From CBFGWV01 sp965652545 (GTDB taxonomy: Bacteria; Pseudomonadota; Gammaproteobacteria; Competibacterales; Competibacteraceae), in NCBI GenBank assembly GCA_965652545.1, contig CBFGWV010000069.1, positions 1 through 18,127 on the forward strand: DNA of 18,127 bases, in the 5' to 3' direction. Position numbers and translations under genes: made by a program. The number at the start of each line of letters is the position of its first letter. Position 1 is the stretch's first letter. This document shows positions 1 through 7,974 of this stretch, piece after piece. The notes beneath the pieces were generated by a model, which worked only from the letters and a program-made list of their open reading frames with translations, did not search any database and had not been told where the DNA came from.

Positions 1-70
1 GTGTAATCGTGTAGCTTCCTGGCGTAGGACCAGTGGAAAGCCAACATCGGGTAGCACACGCAGACACCCT

Positions 71-1677
71 ATGAGCACATCGCCGGACGAGCAGTTCCTG
101 TTGTCGACCCTGCCGCCCGGACGTCGGCAAAAGCAGCTTGCCGCCAGCGTGCTGGCACTCCTGTTGATCGGGCTGCTGGCTACCATACCTTTTGCGCAGC
201 GGCCTTTGCCGGGTACTGAGATTCTGCTGTCGGCCTATGCCACGGCTGCGGTGGTCAATGAGGTGATCACCGCAGCCTTGTTGATGGCGCTGTTCTCCGT
301 ACAGCGCTCTCGCGCACTGCTTGTGCTTGCAGCGGGCTACCTGCTGTCGGGTTTGCTGGCGATCCCTTGGGTACTGACCTTTCCCGGCGTGCTCGCACCC
401 ATGGGGTTGCTGGACGGCGGGTTGCAGGGCACAGCGACCATTGCCGCCGTCAGGCGTATCGGCTTTCCCCTGTTCGTGTTCGCCTACGTGCTGATGAAGG
501 ATGAAGACCCGGCAACGCGTTTCACTCGCGGTTCGGTTCGGGGCGCCGTTTTTTACAGCATCCTCGCCGTGGTCGGCGCTGTCTGCGCTCTCACCGCGTT
601 CGTTGTGACCGACAGCAGCTCGCTCCCCGGGTGGATGCTCGATACCCGGCGGGTTTCGCACCTTTGGCAGTATGTTGCGACAGGCGCGTGGATGCTTTGC
701 GCGTCCACTTTGATCGTGTTGTGGATCAGGCGGCGTTCGATTCTGGACCTGTGGCTGCTCATCGTATTGTGTGCCTCGCTGATCGAAATCGTCTTGCTTG
801 CCTACCTGGGGGGGGTCGTTTCAGCGTCGGTTGGTGGGCCGGGCGACTGTTCGGCCTCGCCGCGGCGAGTGTGGTTCTGTTGGTGTTGCTGTGGGAGATG
901 ACCACGCTTTATGCCCGGCTCGCACGGTCGGTTATCGCCGAGCGCCGTGCGCGCGAGACGCGGTTGAGCGCCATGGAGGCCTTGTCGGCGTCGATCGCGC
1001 ACGAGGTGAACCAACCGCTGGGCAGTATGGTCACTAACGCCGATGCGGCGCTGCGCTGGCTCAAAAAGCCGGCGCCGGATCTGGATGAGGCGCGTTTGGC
1101 GTTGGGGCGTATCACCGACGACGGCCATCGCGCCGCCAAGGTGATCGATAGCGTCCGTACGATGTTCAAGCAGGAGGCCCGGGAACGTGTTGCGCTTGAT
1201 ATGCGCGATTTGATCATCGAGGTTCTCGGCCGTTGCCGGGTTCTGGCGAAGCTTGATCGCATTTCTCTTGAAACCGTATTCGACGACCAAACCCGGTTGG
1301 TGATCGGCGACCCCATCCAGCTTCAGCAAGTTGTGCAGAATTTGGTAACCAATGCGATCGAGGCGATGAGCTCGGTCGGTAATCGGGCGCGCCTGCTCCG
1401 GGTCAGCTGCGCACGGCAGGATTCGGGCACTATCATGGTGTCGATTGCCGACTCGGGGCACGGGTTCGATGCCGACGGCAGGCAGCGGATCTTTGAGCCG
1501 TTCTTCACGACGAAGCCGGACGGTATGGGGATGGGGCTGGTTTTTTCCCGATCGGTCATCGAGGCGCACGGCGGTAGGCTCTGGATGACCGAGAACGCGA
1601 CGGGCGGCGCTGTTTTTCACTTCACGCTGCCCTCTGGCGACGACCGGGATCCGCCGACCCTGGGGCAGCGGTTATGA
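71..1677 (+). pseudogene. MASE4-domain sensor histidine kinase, split by a frameshift
   Basis: Membrane sensor kinase that should autophosphorylate on a histidine and pass the phosphate to the response regulator encoded next. The N-terminal half (71 to about 815, frame of the first ATG) has several hydrophobic segments and the MASE4 pattern, including FPGVLAPMGLL and a GFPLFVFAY segment. The C-terminal half continues in the next frame (about 814-1677): HisKA box SIAHEVNQPL with the phospho-acceptor His codon at 1000, N-box QNLVTNAIEAM, G-box IADSGHGF, then FEPFFTTK and GMGMGLVFS. The two halves join cleanly as one protein of about 535 residues if one G is restored to the eight-G run at 808-815. 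As read, the upstream frame stops at 901, after about 276 residues, with no kinase domain. A shorter kinase-only product could start at the ATG at 898. The family call is secure. Whether the break is real, a sequencing error or a phase-variable switch is open. Confidence 0.85.
808..815 (+). other. Run of eight G at the frameshift site
   Basis: Homopolymer of eight guanines inside the coding region of the sensor kinase, exactly where the reading frame must change. Upstream codons read ...LAYLGG and downstream codons in the next frame read GRFSVGWWAG. Nine G (or six) would give one continuous frame. Runs of this kind are prone both to sequencing error and to slipped-strand changes. Confidence 0.8.
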
Positions 1678-2300
1678 CGGGGATTGCATCGACGGTGTTC
1701 GTCATCGACGACGATCCTTCGATTCGGGAGTCCGTCGGAAGCCTGCTGCGTGCCGATGGCCACGATGTGCGGCTCTTCGAATCGGCACGCGACTTTCTGG
1801 CCGAGACGCGGCCGAGCGCGCCGGGTTGTCTGGTGCTCGATGTCCGATTACCGGGCGAGAGTGGCCTCGAGTTCCAACGCGCGCTGCCGGGATTGGGTCT
1901 TGACCTACCCATCGTATTCATCACCGGTCATGGCGACATCCCGATGTCGGTGACCGCGATGAAGGCCGGGGCGATCGAGTTCCTCACCAAGCCATTCCGC
2001 GACCAGGATCTGCTCGATGCCGTTCAGCGCGGCATCGAGCTCGATCGCGAGCGGCGGGCGGAGTCCGTCATGTCGGCGCAACTGCAAGAGCGCTACGCCA
2101 CGCTCACCCCGCGGGAACGTCAGGTCATGGCGCTGGTGAGTGCCGGGATGTTGAACAAGCAGATCGCCGCCGACCTGCAATTGAGCGAGATCACCGTCAA
2201 AGTGCATCGCGCAAAGGTCATGAGCAAGATGCAGGCAAAGACGCTGCCCGATTTGGTGCGTATCGCCGATAGACTCGCGGGCGATATCCCCAAGGGTTAA
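1674..2300 (+). CDS. FixJ/NarL-type response regulator (receiver + LuxR HTH)
   Basis: DNA-binding response regulator of 208 residues, the expected partner of the preceding kinase. The receiver domain spans about residues 7-120, with the acidic cluster IDDD (12-14), phospho-acceptor Asp56 in LVLDVRLPG, the conserved Thr in FITGHGD and Lys106 in TKPF. A LuxR-type helix-turn-helix follows at about 140-200 (LTPRERQVM, NKQIAADLQLSEITVKVHR). Its ATG overlaps the kinase stop in an ATGA junction, which implies translational coupling, so this start is firm. All receiver key residues are intact, so it should be a functional transcription factor. Its likely targets are the hydrolase and exporter genes that follow, but that is inference from position only. 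FixJ itself is one member of this broad family; I do not assign a symbol. Confidence 0.95.
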   Translation: MTGIASTVFVIDDDPSIRESVGSLLRADGHDVRLFESARDFLAETRPSAPGCLVLDVRLPGESGLEFQRALPGLGLDLPIVFITGHGDIPMSVTAMKAGAIEFLTKPFRDQDLLDAVQRGIELDRERRAESVMSAQLQERYATLTPRERQVMALVSAGMLNKQIAADLQLSEITVKVHRAKVMSKMQAKTLPDLVRIADRLAGDIPKG

Positions 2301-2326
2301 TCGACCTATACCAAGACATAATTGCT

Positions 2327-2342
2327 CGCCCAACGGGCGTTT
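2327..2342 (+). terminator. Short hairpin with three T, weak terminator candidate
   Basis: CGCCC-aac-GGGCG makes a five-pair, all-GC stem with a 3-base loop, followed by TTT. It lies in the 104-bp gap after the response regulator. The T-run is too short for a confident intrinsic terminator. It could equally be a small attenuator or a chance hairpin. Confidence 0.25.
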
Positions 2343-2404
2343 CCCGATACTCCTCTCCACGCAGTGCTCCTGGCTTGGTAGCCCACGCGCAAACGGGGAA
2401 GGCT

Positions 2405-3640
2405 GTGGAAAAGGGAAACGATCGATGGTTGGCAGATCAGCTGATTTCCATAGTCGAGCACGATTCTTCGGCGCGCGAGGCGCTGATGGGGCTTGTCAGG
2501 GCCCTTGGATTCAAAGTCGCCGGCTTCCGAAGTGCTACGGAGTTTCTTCTGTCGGCCGCGAGCCGGCGTACCGCTTGCCTGATTGCAGGTCTGCAATTGC
2601 CGGAGTCGTCCGGCTTCGATCTCTACCTTCGCCTCTCGAGTGAAGGAACCCCGATCGCCACGGTTCTGATTACTGCTTATTCCAACGAACTGGTGCGTCA
2701 ACGCGTCTTGAACGCCGGTGTCGCCGGTTGTCTCACCAAGCCCGTCAATGCCGACGACCTGTTCGCCAGCATCTGTACGGCTCTCGGGCAAAACCACAGG
2801 AGTGAAAAGCAACCCATGAGCCAGCTCGCCATGAAGGACGGTACGCAGATCCACTACAAGGACTGGGGTGCCGGGCAACCGGTGGTGTTCAGTCACGGAT
2901 GGCCACTCAGCGCCGATGCCTGGGAGGCGCAGATGATGTTCCTCGCCGACCGCGGATACCGCACCATCGGCCATGATCGCCGCGGCCATGGCAGATCCAG
3001 CCAGCCGTGGCACGGCAATGAAATGGATACGTATGCCGATGACCTTGCGGCGCTGATCGAGCACCTCGATCTCCAGGACGCGGTGCTGGTCGGGCATTCC
3101 ACCGGTGGAGGCGAGGTCGCCCGCTACATCGGTCGCCATGGCACCCGACGCGTCGCCAAGGTCGTGCTGGTCGGCGCTGTTCCGCCGCTGATGCTCAAGA
3201 CCGATGCCAACCCCGGCGGCCTGCCGATGGAGGTCTTCGACGGCATCCGGGCCGCCTCGCTGGCCGATCGATCGCAGCTTTACAAGGACCTCGCCGCCGG
3301 ACCGTTCTTCGGTTTCAACCGGCCCGGCGCCAAGGTTTCTCAGGGGATGATCGATTCGTTCTGGCGCCAGGGGATGATGGCCGGCCACAAGAACACGTTC
3401 GACTGCATCAAGGCCTTTTCGGAAACCGATTTCACCGAAGATCTCAAGGCGTTCGACGTTCCGACCCTGATCATCCACGGCGACGACGACCAGGTCGTTC
3501 CGATCGATGCGTCGGCTCGCGCCGCGGTGAAGCTGGTGAAGGGGGCGATCCTGAACGTCTATCCCGGTGGCGCCCATGGCCTCGCCGACACCAGCCGAGA
3601 TCAGCTGAATGCCGATCTGCTGGATTTCATCAATACCTGA
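2405..3640 (+). CDS. Degenerate receiver domain fused to a haloperoxidase-like alpha/beta hydrolase
   Basis: One continuous frame encodes two domains. Residues about 12-128 look like a FixJ-type receiver, but the phospho-acceptor Asp is Gly62 (LIAGLQLP) and the acidic pair reads EHD. The Thr (LITAY) and Lys112 (LTKP) remain. From Met138 (ATG at 2816) follows a complete non-heme chloroperoxidase/esterase-like hydrolase of about 274 residues, starting MSQLAMKDGTQIHYKDWG. It has the oxyanion motif SHGWPL, nucleophile Ser232 in GHSTGGG, acid in HGDDDQVVP and His391 in GGAHGL. The fold should hydrolyse esters or lactones, or act as a perhydrolase. The start is uncertain: GTG at 2405 has a GGGGAAGG stretch just upstream, and TTG codons at 2375 and 2429 are alternatives. 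AGGAG sits 13 bases before ATG 2816, so the hydrolase may also be made separately. It may be the remains of two adjacent genes that merged. Confidence 0.8.
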   Translation: MEKGNDRWLADQLISIVEHDSSAREALMGLVRALGFKVAGFRSATEFLLSAASRRTACLIAGLQLPESSGFDLYLRLSSEGTPIATVLITAYSNELVRQRVLNAGVAGCLTKPVNADDLFASICTALGQNHRSEKQPMSQLAMKDGTQIHYKDWGAGQPVVFSHGWPLSADAWEAQMMFLADRGYRTIGHDRRGHGRSSQPWHGNEMDTYADDLAALIEHLDLQDAVLVGHSTGGGEVARYIGRHGTRRVAKVVLVGAVPPLMLKTDANPGGLPMEVFDGIRAASLADRSQLYKDLAAGPFFGFNRPGAKVSQGMIDSFWRQGMMAGHKNTFDCIKAFSETDFTEDLKAFDVPTLIIHGDDDQVVPIDASARAAVKLVKGAILNVYPGGAHGLADTSRDQLNADLLDFINT

Positions 3641-3676
3641 ACTGGCGAAGCCGGTCCAACCAAGGAGCAAATCCCG

Positions 3677-4357
3677 ATGACCAACAAACCCGACCTTCTT
3701 ACGGCGACCAACTGCCAGCTTATCTTTATCGACCATCAGCCGCAGATGGCTTTCGGCGTCCAGTCGATCGACCGCCAGGTGCTGAAGAACAACACGGTGG
3801 CGCTGGCAAAATCAGCGAAGGTTTTCGATGTCCCCACGACGATCACCACGGTGGAGACGACGAGCTTCTCGGGACACACCTATCCTGAACTCCTGGCCGT
3901 GTTTCCGGAACATCCGATACTCGAACGGACCTCGATGAACTCCTGGGACGATCAGAAAGTGCGTGATGCCCTGGCCAGGAACGGTCAGAAGAAAGTCGTC
4001 GTCTCGGGTCTGTGGACCGAGGTCTGCAACAACGGTTTCGCCTTCTCGGCGATGGCTGAGGGCGGCTACGAGATCTACATGGTTGCCGATGCCTCCGGCG
4101 GTACGACCAAGGAAGCCCATGACTACGCCATGCAGCGCATGATTCAAGCCGGCGTGGTGCCGATGACTTGGCAGCAGGTGCTGTTGGAGTGGCAGCGCGA
4201 CTGGGCGCGACGGGAGACTTACGATGCGGTGATGGCGATCGTGCGCGAGCACTCCGGTGCCTACGGCATGGGCGTCGATTACGCCTATACCATGGTCCAT
4301 CAGGCGCAGGAGCGGGTGACACACGGTCCGCGCCTCGACCCGATCGCAGCACAGTAG
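3677..4357 (+). CDS. Isochorismatase-superfamily hydrolase, YcaC type
   Basis: Cysteine hydrolase of 226 residues resembling E. coli YcaC, a family whose physiological substrate is unsettled. Catalytic residues are visible at the expected places: Asp19 in FIDHQP and Cys117 in GLWTEVCNN. Arg84 matches an Arg in YcaC, and SMNSWDD matches NINAWDN there. The MVADASGG segment also matches the family. The start is firm: AAGGAG lies nine bases before the ATG. The gene follows the alpha/beta hydrolase by 36 bp and precedes the amidohydrolase by 9 bp, so the three are probably co-transcribed. No signal peptide is seen; it should be cytoplasmic. The exact reaction (amide hydrolysis or other) cannot be told from sequence. 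Confidence 0.88.
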   Translation: MTNKPDLLTATNCQLIFIDHQPQMAFGVQSIDRQVLKNNTVALAKSAKVFDVPTTITTVETTSFSGHTYPELLAVFPEHPILERTSMNSWDDQKVRDALARNGQKKVVVSGLWTEVCNNGFAFSAMAEGGYEIYMVADASGGTTKEAHDYAMQRMIQAGVVPMTWQQVLLEWQRDWARRETYDAVMAIVREHSGAYGMGVDYAYTMVHQAQERVTHGPRLDPIAAQ

Positions 4358-4366
4358 GGCTGCGCC

Positions 4367-6244
4367 GTGCAGACCGTGTCGAATGAGCCGGATCTGATCC
4401 TTCACAACGGCAGGATCAGTACGCTGGATAAGGCCAAGCCCGGTGCCACCGCCTTGGCAGTAAAGGACGGCAAAATCGCAGCGGTGGGGGAGGAGGCGCA
4501 GATCGTACCGCTGGCCGGAGCCGCGACACAGGTCATCGACCTGGGTGGGCGGCGTGTCATTCCGGGCCTCAACGACAGCCACCTGCATCTGATTCGTGGC
4601 GGTCTGCACTACAACCTCGAGCTGCGCTGGGAGAACGTGCCCTCCCTGGCCGATGCACTACGCATGCTCAAGGCACAGGCCGACAGGACGCCGGCGCCTC
4701 AATGGGTCCGCGTCGTCGGCGGCTGGTCGGAGTTCCAGTTCGCCGAACGCCGCTGGCCGACATTGGCGCAGATCAACGCCGCGGCACCGGAAACACCGGT
4801 CTTTATCCTTCACCTTTATAGCCACGCTCTGTTGAACGCCGCCGCGTTGCGCGCGCTCGGCATCGACCGCAATACGCCCAACCCGGCAGGCGGTGAGATA
4901 CAGCGGGATGCCAGCGGCGAGCCCACCGGTCTGCTGATTGCAAGGCCCAGTGCCCTTATCCTCTACTCCACCCTCGCGCAAGGTCCCACACTCCCGGTCG
5001 AAGAGCAGATGAACTCGACCCGCCACTTCATGCGCGAGCTCAATCGCCTGGGGGTCACCAGTGTGATCGACGCCGGCGGTGGCGGGCAGCGCTTCCCGGA
5101 GGATTACGCGGTGATCGAGCGTCTGCACGACGCCGGTCAGTTGACGGTCCGCATCGCGTACAACCTCTTTGCCCAGAAGGCCGGCGAGGAGCGTTCCGAC
5201 TACGAACGCTGGATCTCGATGGTCGAAGCCGGTGCCGGAGACGACCTACTGCGTGTAAACGGCGCCGGTGAGAATCTCACCTGGTCGGCGGCTGATTTCG
5301 AGAACTTTCTCGAACCACGCCCCGAACTGGCGCCGATCATGGAAGCCGAGCTCGAGTCGATCATCGAACTGCTGGCGGTCAACGAGTGGCCCTTCCGCAT
5401 CCATGCCACCTACGATGAGACCATCGAACGTTTTCTAACGGTTTTCGAGCGCGTAAACGCTCGTCAGCCTTTCAACGCCCGATTCACCATCGATCATGCC
5501 GAGACGGTGTCCGAGCGCAACATGGAACGCATCAAGGCGCTGGGTGGCGGCATCGCGATCCAGCACCGGATGGCCTTTCAGGGCGAATACTTCGTTGAGC
5601 GCTATGGTGCCCGCGCGGCGCAGGCGACACCGCCCATCACCCGTATGCTCGAGATGGCGCTGCCAGTGGGTGCCGGCACTGACGCGACCCGGGTCGCGTC
5701 ATACGACCCATGGGTCGGGCTCTACTGGCTGACCACCGGCAAGACGCTGGGCGGTCTGCGCCTGTACCCGCACGACAATACCCTCGATCGGGAGGCCGCA
5801 CTGAGGTTGTGGACGGAAGGCTCGGCCTGGTTCTCCGGCGAGGAGAACGTCAAGGGCCGTCTGGCGCCGGGTAGCTACGCCGACATCGCCGTACTCTCCG
5901 CCGACTATTTTTCGATACCGCTCGAGGAGATTCGGGGCATTACCTCGGTGCTGACCCTGGTCGGCGGGCGCATCGTACACGCTGCCGGGGCGTTCGACGG
6001 TCTTGCCCCACCGTTACCGCCGGCAAGCCCGGACTGGTCCCCCGCTCGCACGTTCGCCAGTCCCGCTGCGCGCCGGTCGCAGGACGGTGCATCGCCGCCG
6101 CTTGCGCGTGCCTGCCATGACGGCTGTCAGAGCGCCTGCGGATTGCATGGCCACGGTCACCAGATTGCCTGGGCGAGTCCGCTGCCGATATCGGACAAGC
6201 GCGCCTTCTGGGGCGCGTTGGGGTGCTCGTGCTTTGCGTTTTGA
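4367..6244 (+). CDS. Amidohydrolase family 3 protein, YtcJ type
   Basis: Metal-dependent amidohydrolase of 625 residues. The N-terminal beta-sandwich strand reads DLILHNGRISTLD, the first metal motif is NDSHLHL (His72, His74), later ligand candidates are His346 (RIHATYDE) and His377 (IDHAE), and the closing Asp is Asp439 (GAGTDATR). C-terminal strands (GSYADIAVLS, VLTLVGGRIV) complete the composite domain at about residue 545. A further 80 residues form a Cys/His-rich tail (CHDGCQSAC, HGHGH, and GCSC near the end) ending WGALGCSCFAF. The start is a GTG nine bases after the upstream stop; a second in-frame GTG at 4376 is possible, and neither has a strong ribosome site, which fits translational coupling. 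Family members act on amides, formamides or cyclic ureas. The substrate here is unknown. Confidence 0.88.
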   Translation: MQTVSNEPDLILHNGRISTLDKAKPGATALAVKDGKIAAVGEEAQIVPLAGAATQVIDLGGRRVIPGLNDSHLHLIRGGLHYNLELRWENVPSLADALRMLKAQADRTPAPQWVRVVGGWSEFQFAERRWPTLAQINAAAPETPVFILHLYSHALLNAAALRALGIDRNTPNPAGGEIQRDASGEPTGLLIARPSALILYSTLAQGPTLPVEEQMNSTRHFMRELNRLGVTSVIDAGGGGQRFPEDYAVIERLHDAGQLTVRIAYNLFAQKAGEERSDYERWISMVEAGAGDDLLRVNGAGENLTWSAADFENFLEPRPELAPIMEAELESIIELLAVNEWPFRIHATYDETIERFLTVFERVNARQPFNARFTIDHAETVSERNMERIKALGGGIAIQHRMAFQGEYFVERYGARAAQATPPITRMLEMALPVGAGTDATRVASYDPWVGLYWLTTGKTLGGLRLYPHDNTLDREAALRLWTEGSAWFSGEENVKGRLAPGSYADIAVLSADYFSIPLEEIRGITSVLTLVGGRIVHAAGAFDGLAPPLPPASPDWSPARTFASPAARRSQDGASPPLARACHDGCQSACGLHGHGHQIAWASPLPISDKRAFWGALGCSCFAF

Positions 6245-6284
6245 CGATCGCCGCTGCCGCACGGCGAGCACCTGGAGTGGAGCG

Positions 6285-7925
6285 ATGACCGTTGAACCGG
6301 ACAATCCTGACGCGACGATAGAGAAGGCCGCCACAGCCTCGGCCTTTGCACCGTTTCGGTCGCGCATCTTTGCGATGCTGTGGACGGCGACGGTCGTTTC
6401 GAATATCGGCACTTGGATGTACGCGGCGGCGGCAGGGTGGCAGATGACGGTCCTCGATCCTTCGCCCCGTATGGTCTCGCTGGTGCAGGCGGTCTCGACC
6501 CTGCCGATCTTCCTTTTCGCCCTGCCTGCCGGTGCCCTGGCGGATATCGTCGATCGGCGGAAACTGCTCATCATCGTCCAGTCCCTGTTGATGGGGATCG
6601 TTTTCATGCTGGCGGTGTTGACCCTGTTCGATCGGGTCACTCCGGTGATGCTGTTGGCCTTCACCTTTGCAACCGGTCTCGGTGCCGCCCTCGTCGCGCC
6701 GGCGTGGCAGGCGATCGTCCCGGATCTGGTGCCACGGCGCGATCTTCAGGCGGCGATCGCCCTGAACAGCGTTGGAATCAACGTCTCACGCGCCGTCGGC
6801 CCGGCGTTGGCGGGCGTGCTGATTGCCTGGTTGGGCATTGCTTCACCATATTTCGTGGATGCCGTCTCTTTCCTTGGCGTCATCGCCGTCTTGGTGTTGT
6901 GGCGTCGCCGCCTCGAGGCGACGGAGCTTCCGGCCGAACACTTCGTCGGTGCGATGCGCGCCGGCATGCGTTACGCGCGGGACAGCGGGCCGTTGCGCTC
7001 GACGTTGATTCGGGCGGCGGCATTCTTCTTTTTCGCCAGTGGCTATTGGGCGCTTCTGCCGCTTGTCGCCAAAGAACGGCTCGCCGGCGGGTCGCTGCTG
7101 TACAGCCTTCTGCTGACCTGTCTTGGCGTCGGCGCGGTGGTTGGTGCGTTCGCTTTGCCGCAGGTACGCAGGGCGATCGGTCCGGACCGGATGGTGGCGT
7201 TCGGCACGTTGATCACCGCGGCGGCTGTGCTTGCCCTAGCTTTGGTGCGGGAGGCCGTCGTCGTCGCAACGGCCTGTCTGGCCCTCGGCGTAGGCTGGAT
7301 CGCCGTGCTCTCCAGCTTGAATGTAGCAGCCCAGGTCGCTCTGCCGGCGTGGGTGAAGGCGCGGGGGCTGTCGATTTATCTGGTCGCCTTCTTCGGGGCG
7401 ATGACCCTTGGCAGCGTTTTCTGGGGCCAGGTCGCCGATTCGCTCGGTATCTCCGTATCGCTCTTGGTGTCGGCAGCCGGACTCATCGTCGCATCGATTG
7501 CCGTGCGGCGCTGGCGGCTGCCGGCCGGCGATGGGTCCGATTTCGTCCCCTCGATGCACTGGCCAGCTCCCATACTGGCCGATGGCCATCAGACTGACCG
7601 CGGTCCGGTAATGACCACCGTCGAATATACGATCGACGCCAGGGAGAGCGACGAATTTCTCTCGGCCATGCATGAGCTTGCCGGCGCGCGCCGACGCAAT
7701 GGCGCCTTTGCCTGGGGGCTTTTCGAGGACGCCGAAGAGCCTGGGCGGTATCTGGAATACTTCCTCGAAGCGTCCTGGCTGGAGCACCTGCGCCATCATC
7801 GACGAGTCACCGAGGCCGACCGGACGCTGCAAGAGCGCGTCCGCCGCAAGCACACTGACGAGCATCTGCCGCGCGTCCGCCATTTTCTAGCCGCACCGAG
7901 ACACGTGCCCGGGAAGGCGTCATGA
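6285..7925 (+). CDS. MFS exporter (EntS/MFS_3 type) with C-terminal ABM-like domain
   Basis: Inner-membrane major facilitator of 546 residues. Residues about 20-420 hold multiple hydrophobic helices and the family features NIGTWMYAAAAGWQM, the loop ALADIVDRRKLLI between helices 2 and 3, and GPALAGVL. This resembles the EntS-like MFS_3 group of exporters. From about residue 443 (MTTVEY) a soluble domain of about 100 residues follows (YTIDARESDEFLSAMHEL, GAFAWGLFEDAEEPGRYLEYF), in the style of antibiotic-biosynthesis monooxygenase (ABM) ferredoxin-like folds. I chose ATG 6285 because GGAGTGGAG precedes it and the transporter begins right after; the frame is open further upstream but overlaps the amidohydrolase and shows no homology there. 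It lies 40 bp after the amidohydrolase and probably exports a related compound. Confidence 0.88.
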   Translation: MTVEPDNPDATIEKAATASAFAPFRSRIFAMLWTATVVSNIGTWMYAAAAGWQMTVLDPSPRMVSLVQAVSTLPIFLFALPAGALADIVDRRKLLIIVQSLLMGIVFMLAVLTLFDRVTPVMLLAFTFATGLGAALVAPAWQAIVPDLVPRRDLQAAIALNSVGINVSRAVGPALAGVLIAWLGIASPYFVDAVSFLGVIAVLVLWRRRLEATELPAEHFVGAMRAGMRYARDSGPLRSTLIRAAAFFFFASGYWALLPLVAKERLAGGSLLYSLLLTCLGVGAVVGAFALPQVRRAIGPDRMVAFGTLITAAAVLALALVREAVVVATACLALGVGWIAVLSSLNVAAQVALPAWVKARGLSIYLVAFFGAMTLGSVFWGQVADSLGISVSLLVSAAGLIVASIAVRRWRLPAGDGSDFVPSMHWPAPILADGHQTDRGPVMTTVEYTIDARESDEFLSAMHELAGARRRNGAFAWGLFEDAEEPGRYLEYFLEASWLEHLRHHRRVTEADRTLQERVRRKHTDEHLPRVRHFLAAPRHVPGKAS

Positions 7926-7974
7926 GGGTCGCTACCGGTTAGACTGTTCTCGGTCTTGAGGCCGGTCATCCATC

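Noticed and set aside
1..20. GTGTAATCG at the window start resembling a segment near 12853
   Set aside because: A nine-base match is expected by chance in 18 kb and the flanks do not agree.
2306..3736. 476-codon open frame on the minus strand opposite the hydrolase fusion
   Set aside because: It lies antisense to a gene with clear catalytic motifs, has no recognisable family, and is expected from GC-rich codon bias.
6003..6284. Longer N-terminus for the MFS transporter
   Set aside because: The extra part overlaps the amidohydrolase tail in another frame, is Arg-rich and lacks homology; ATG 6285 has a ribosome site.
6380..7597. 405-codon plus-strand frame inside the MFS gene
   Set aside because: Arg/Gly-rich out-of-frame reading of the transporter; no hydrophobic helices or known motifs.
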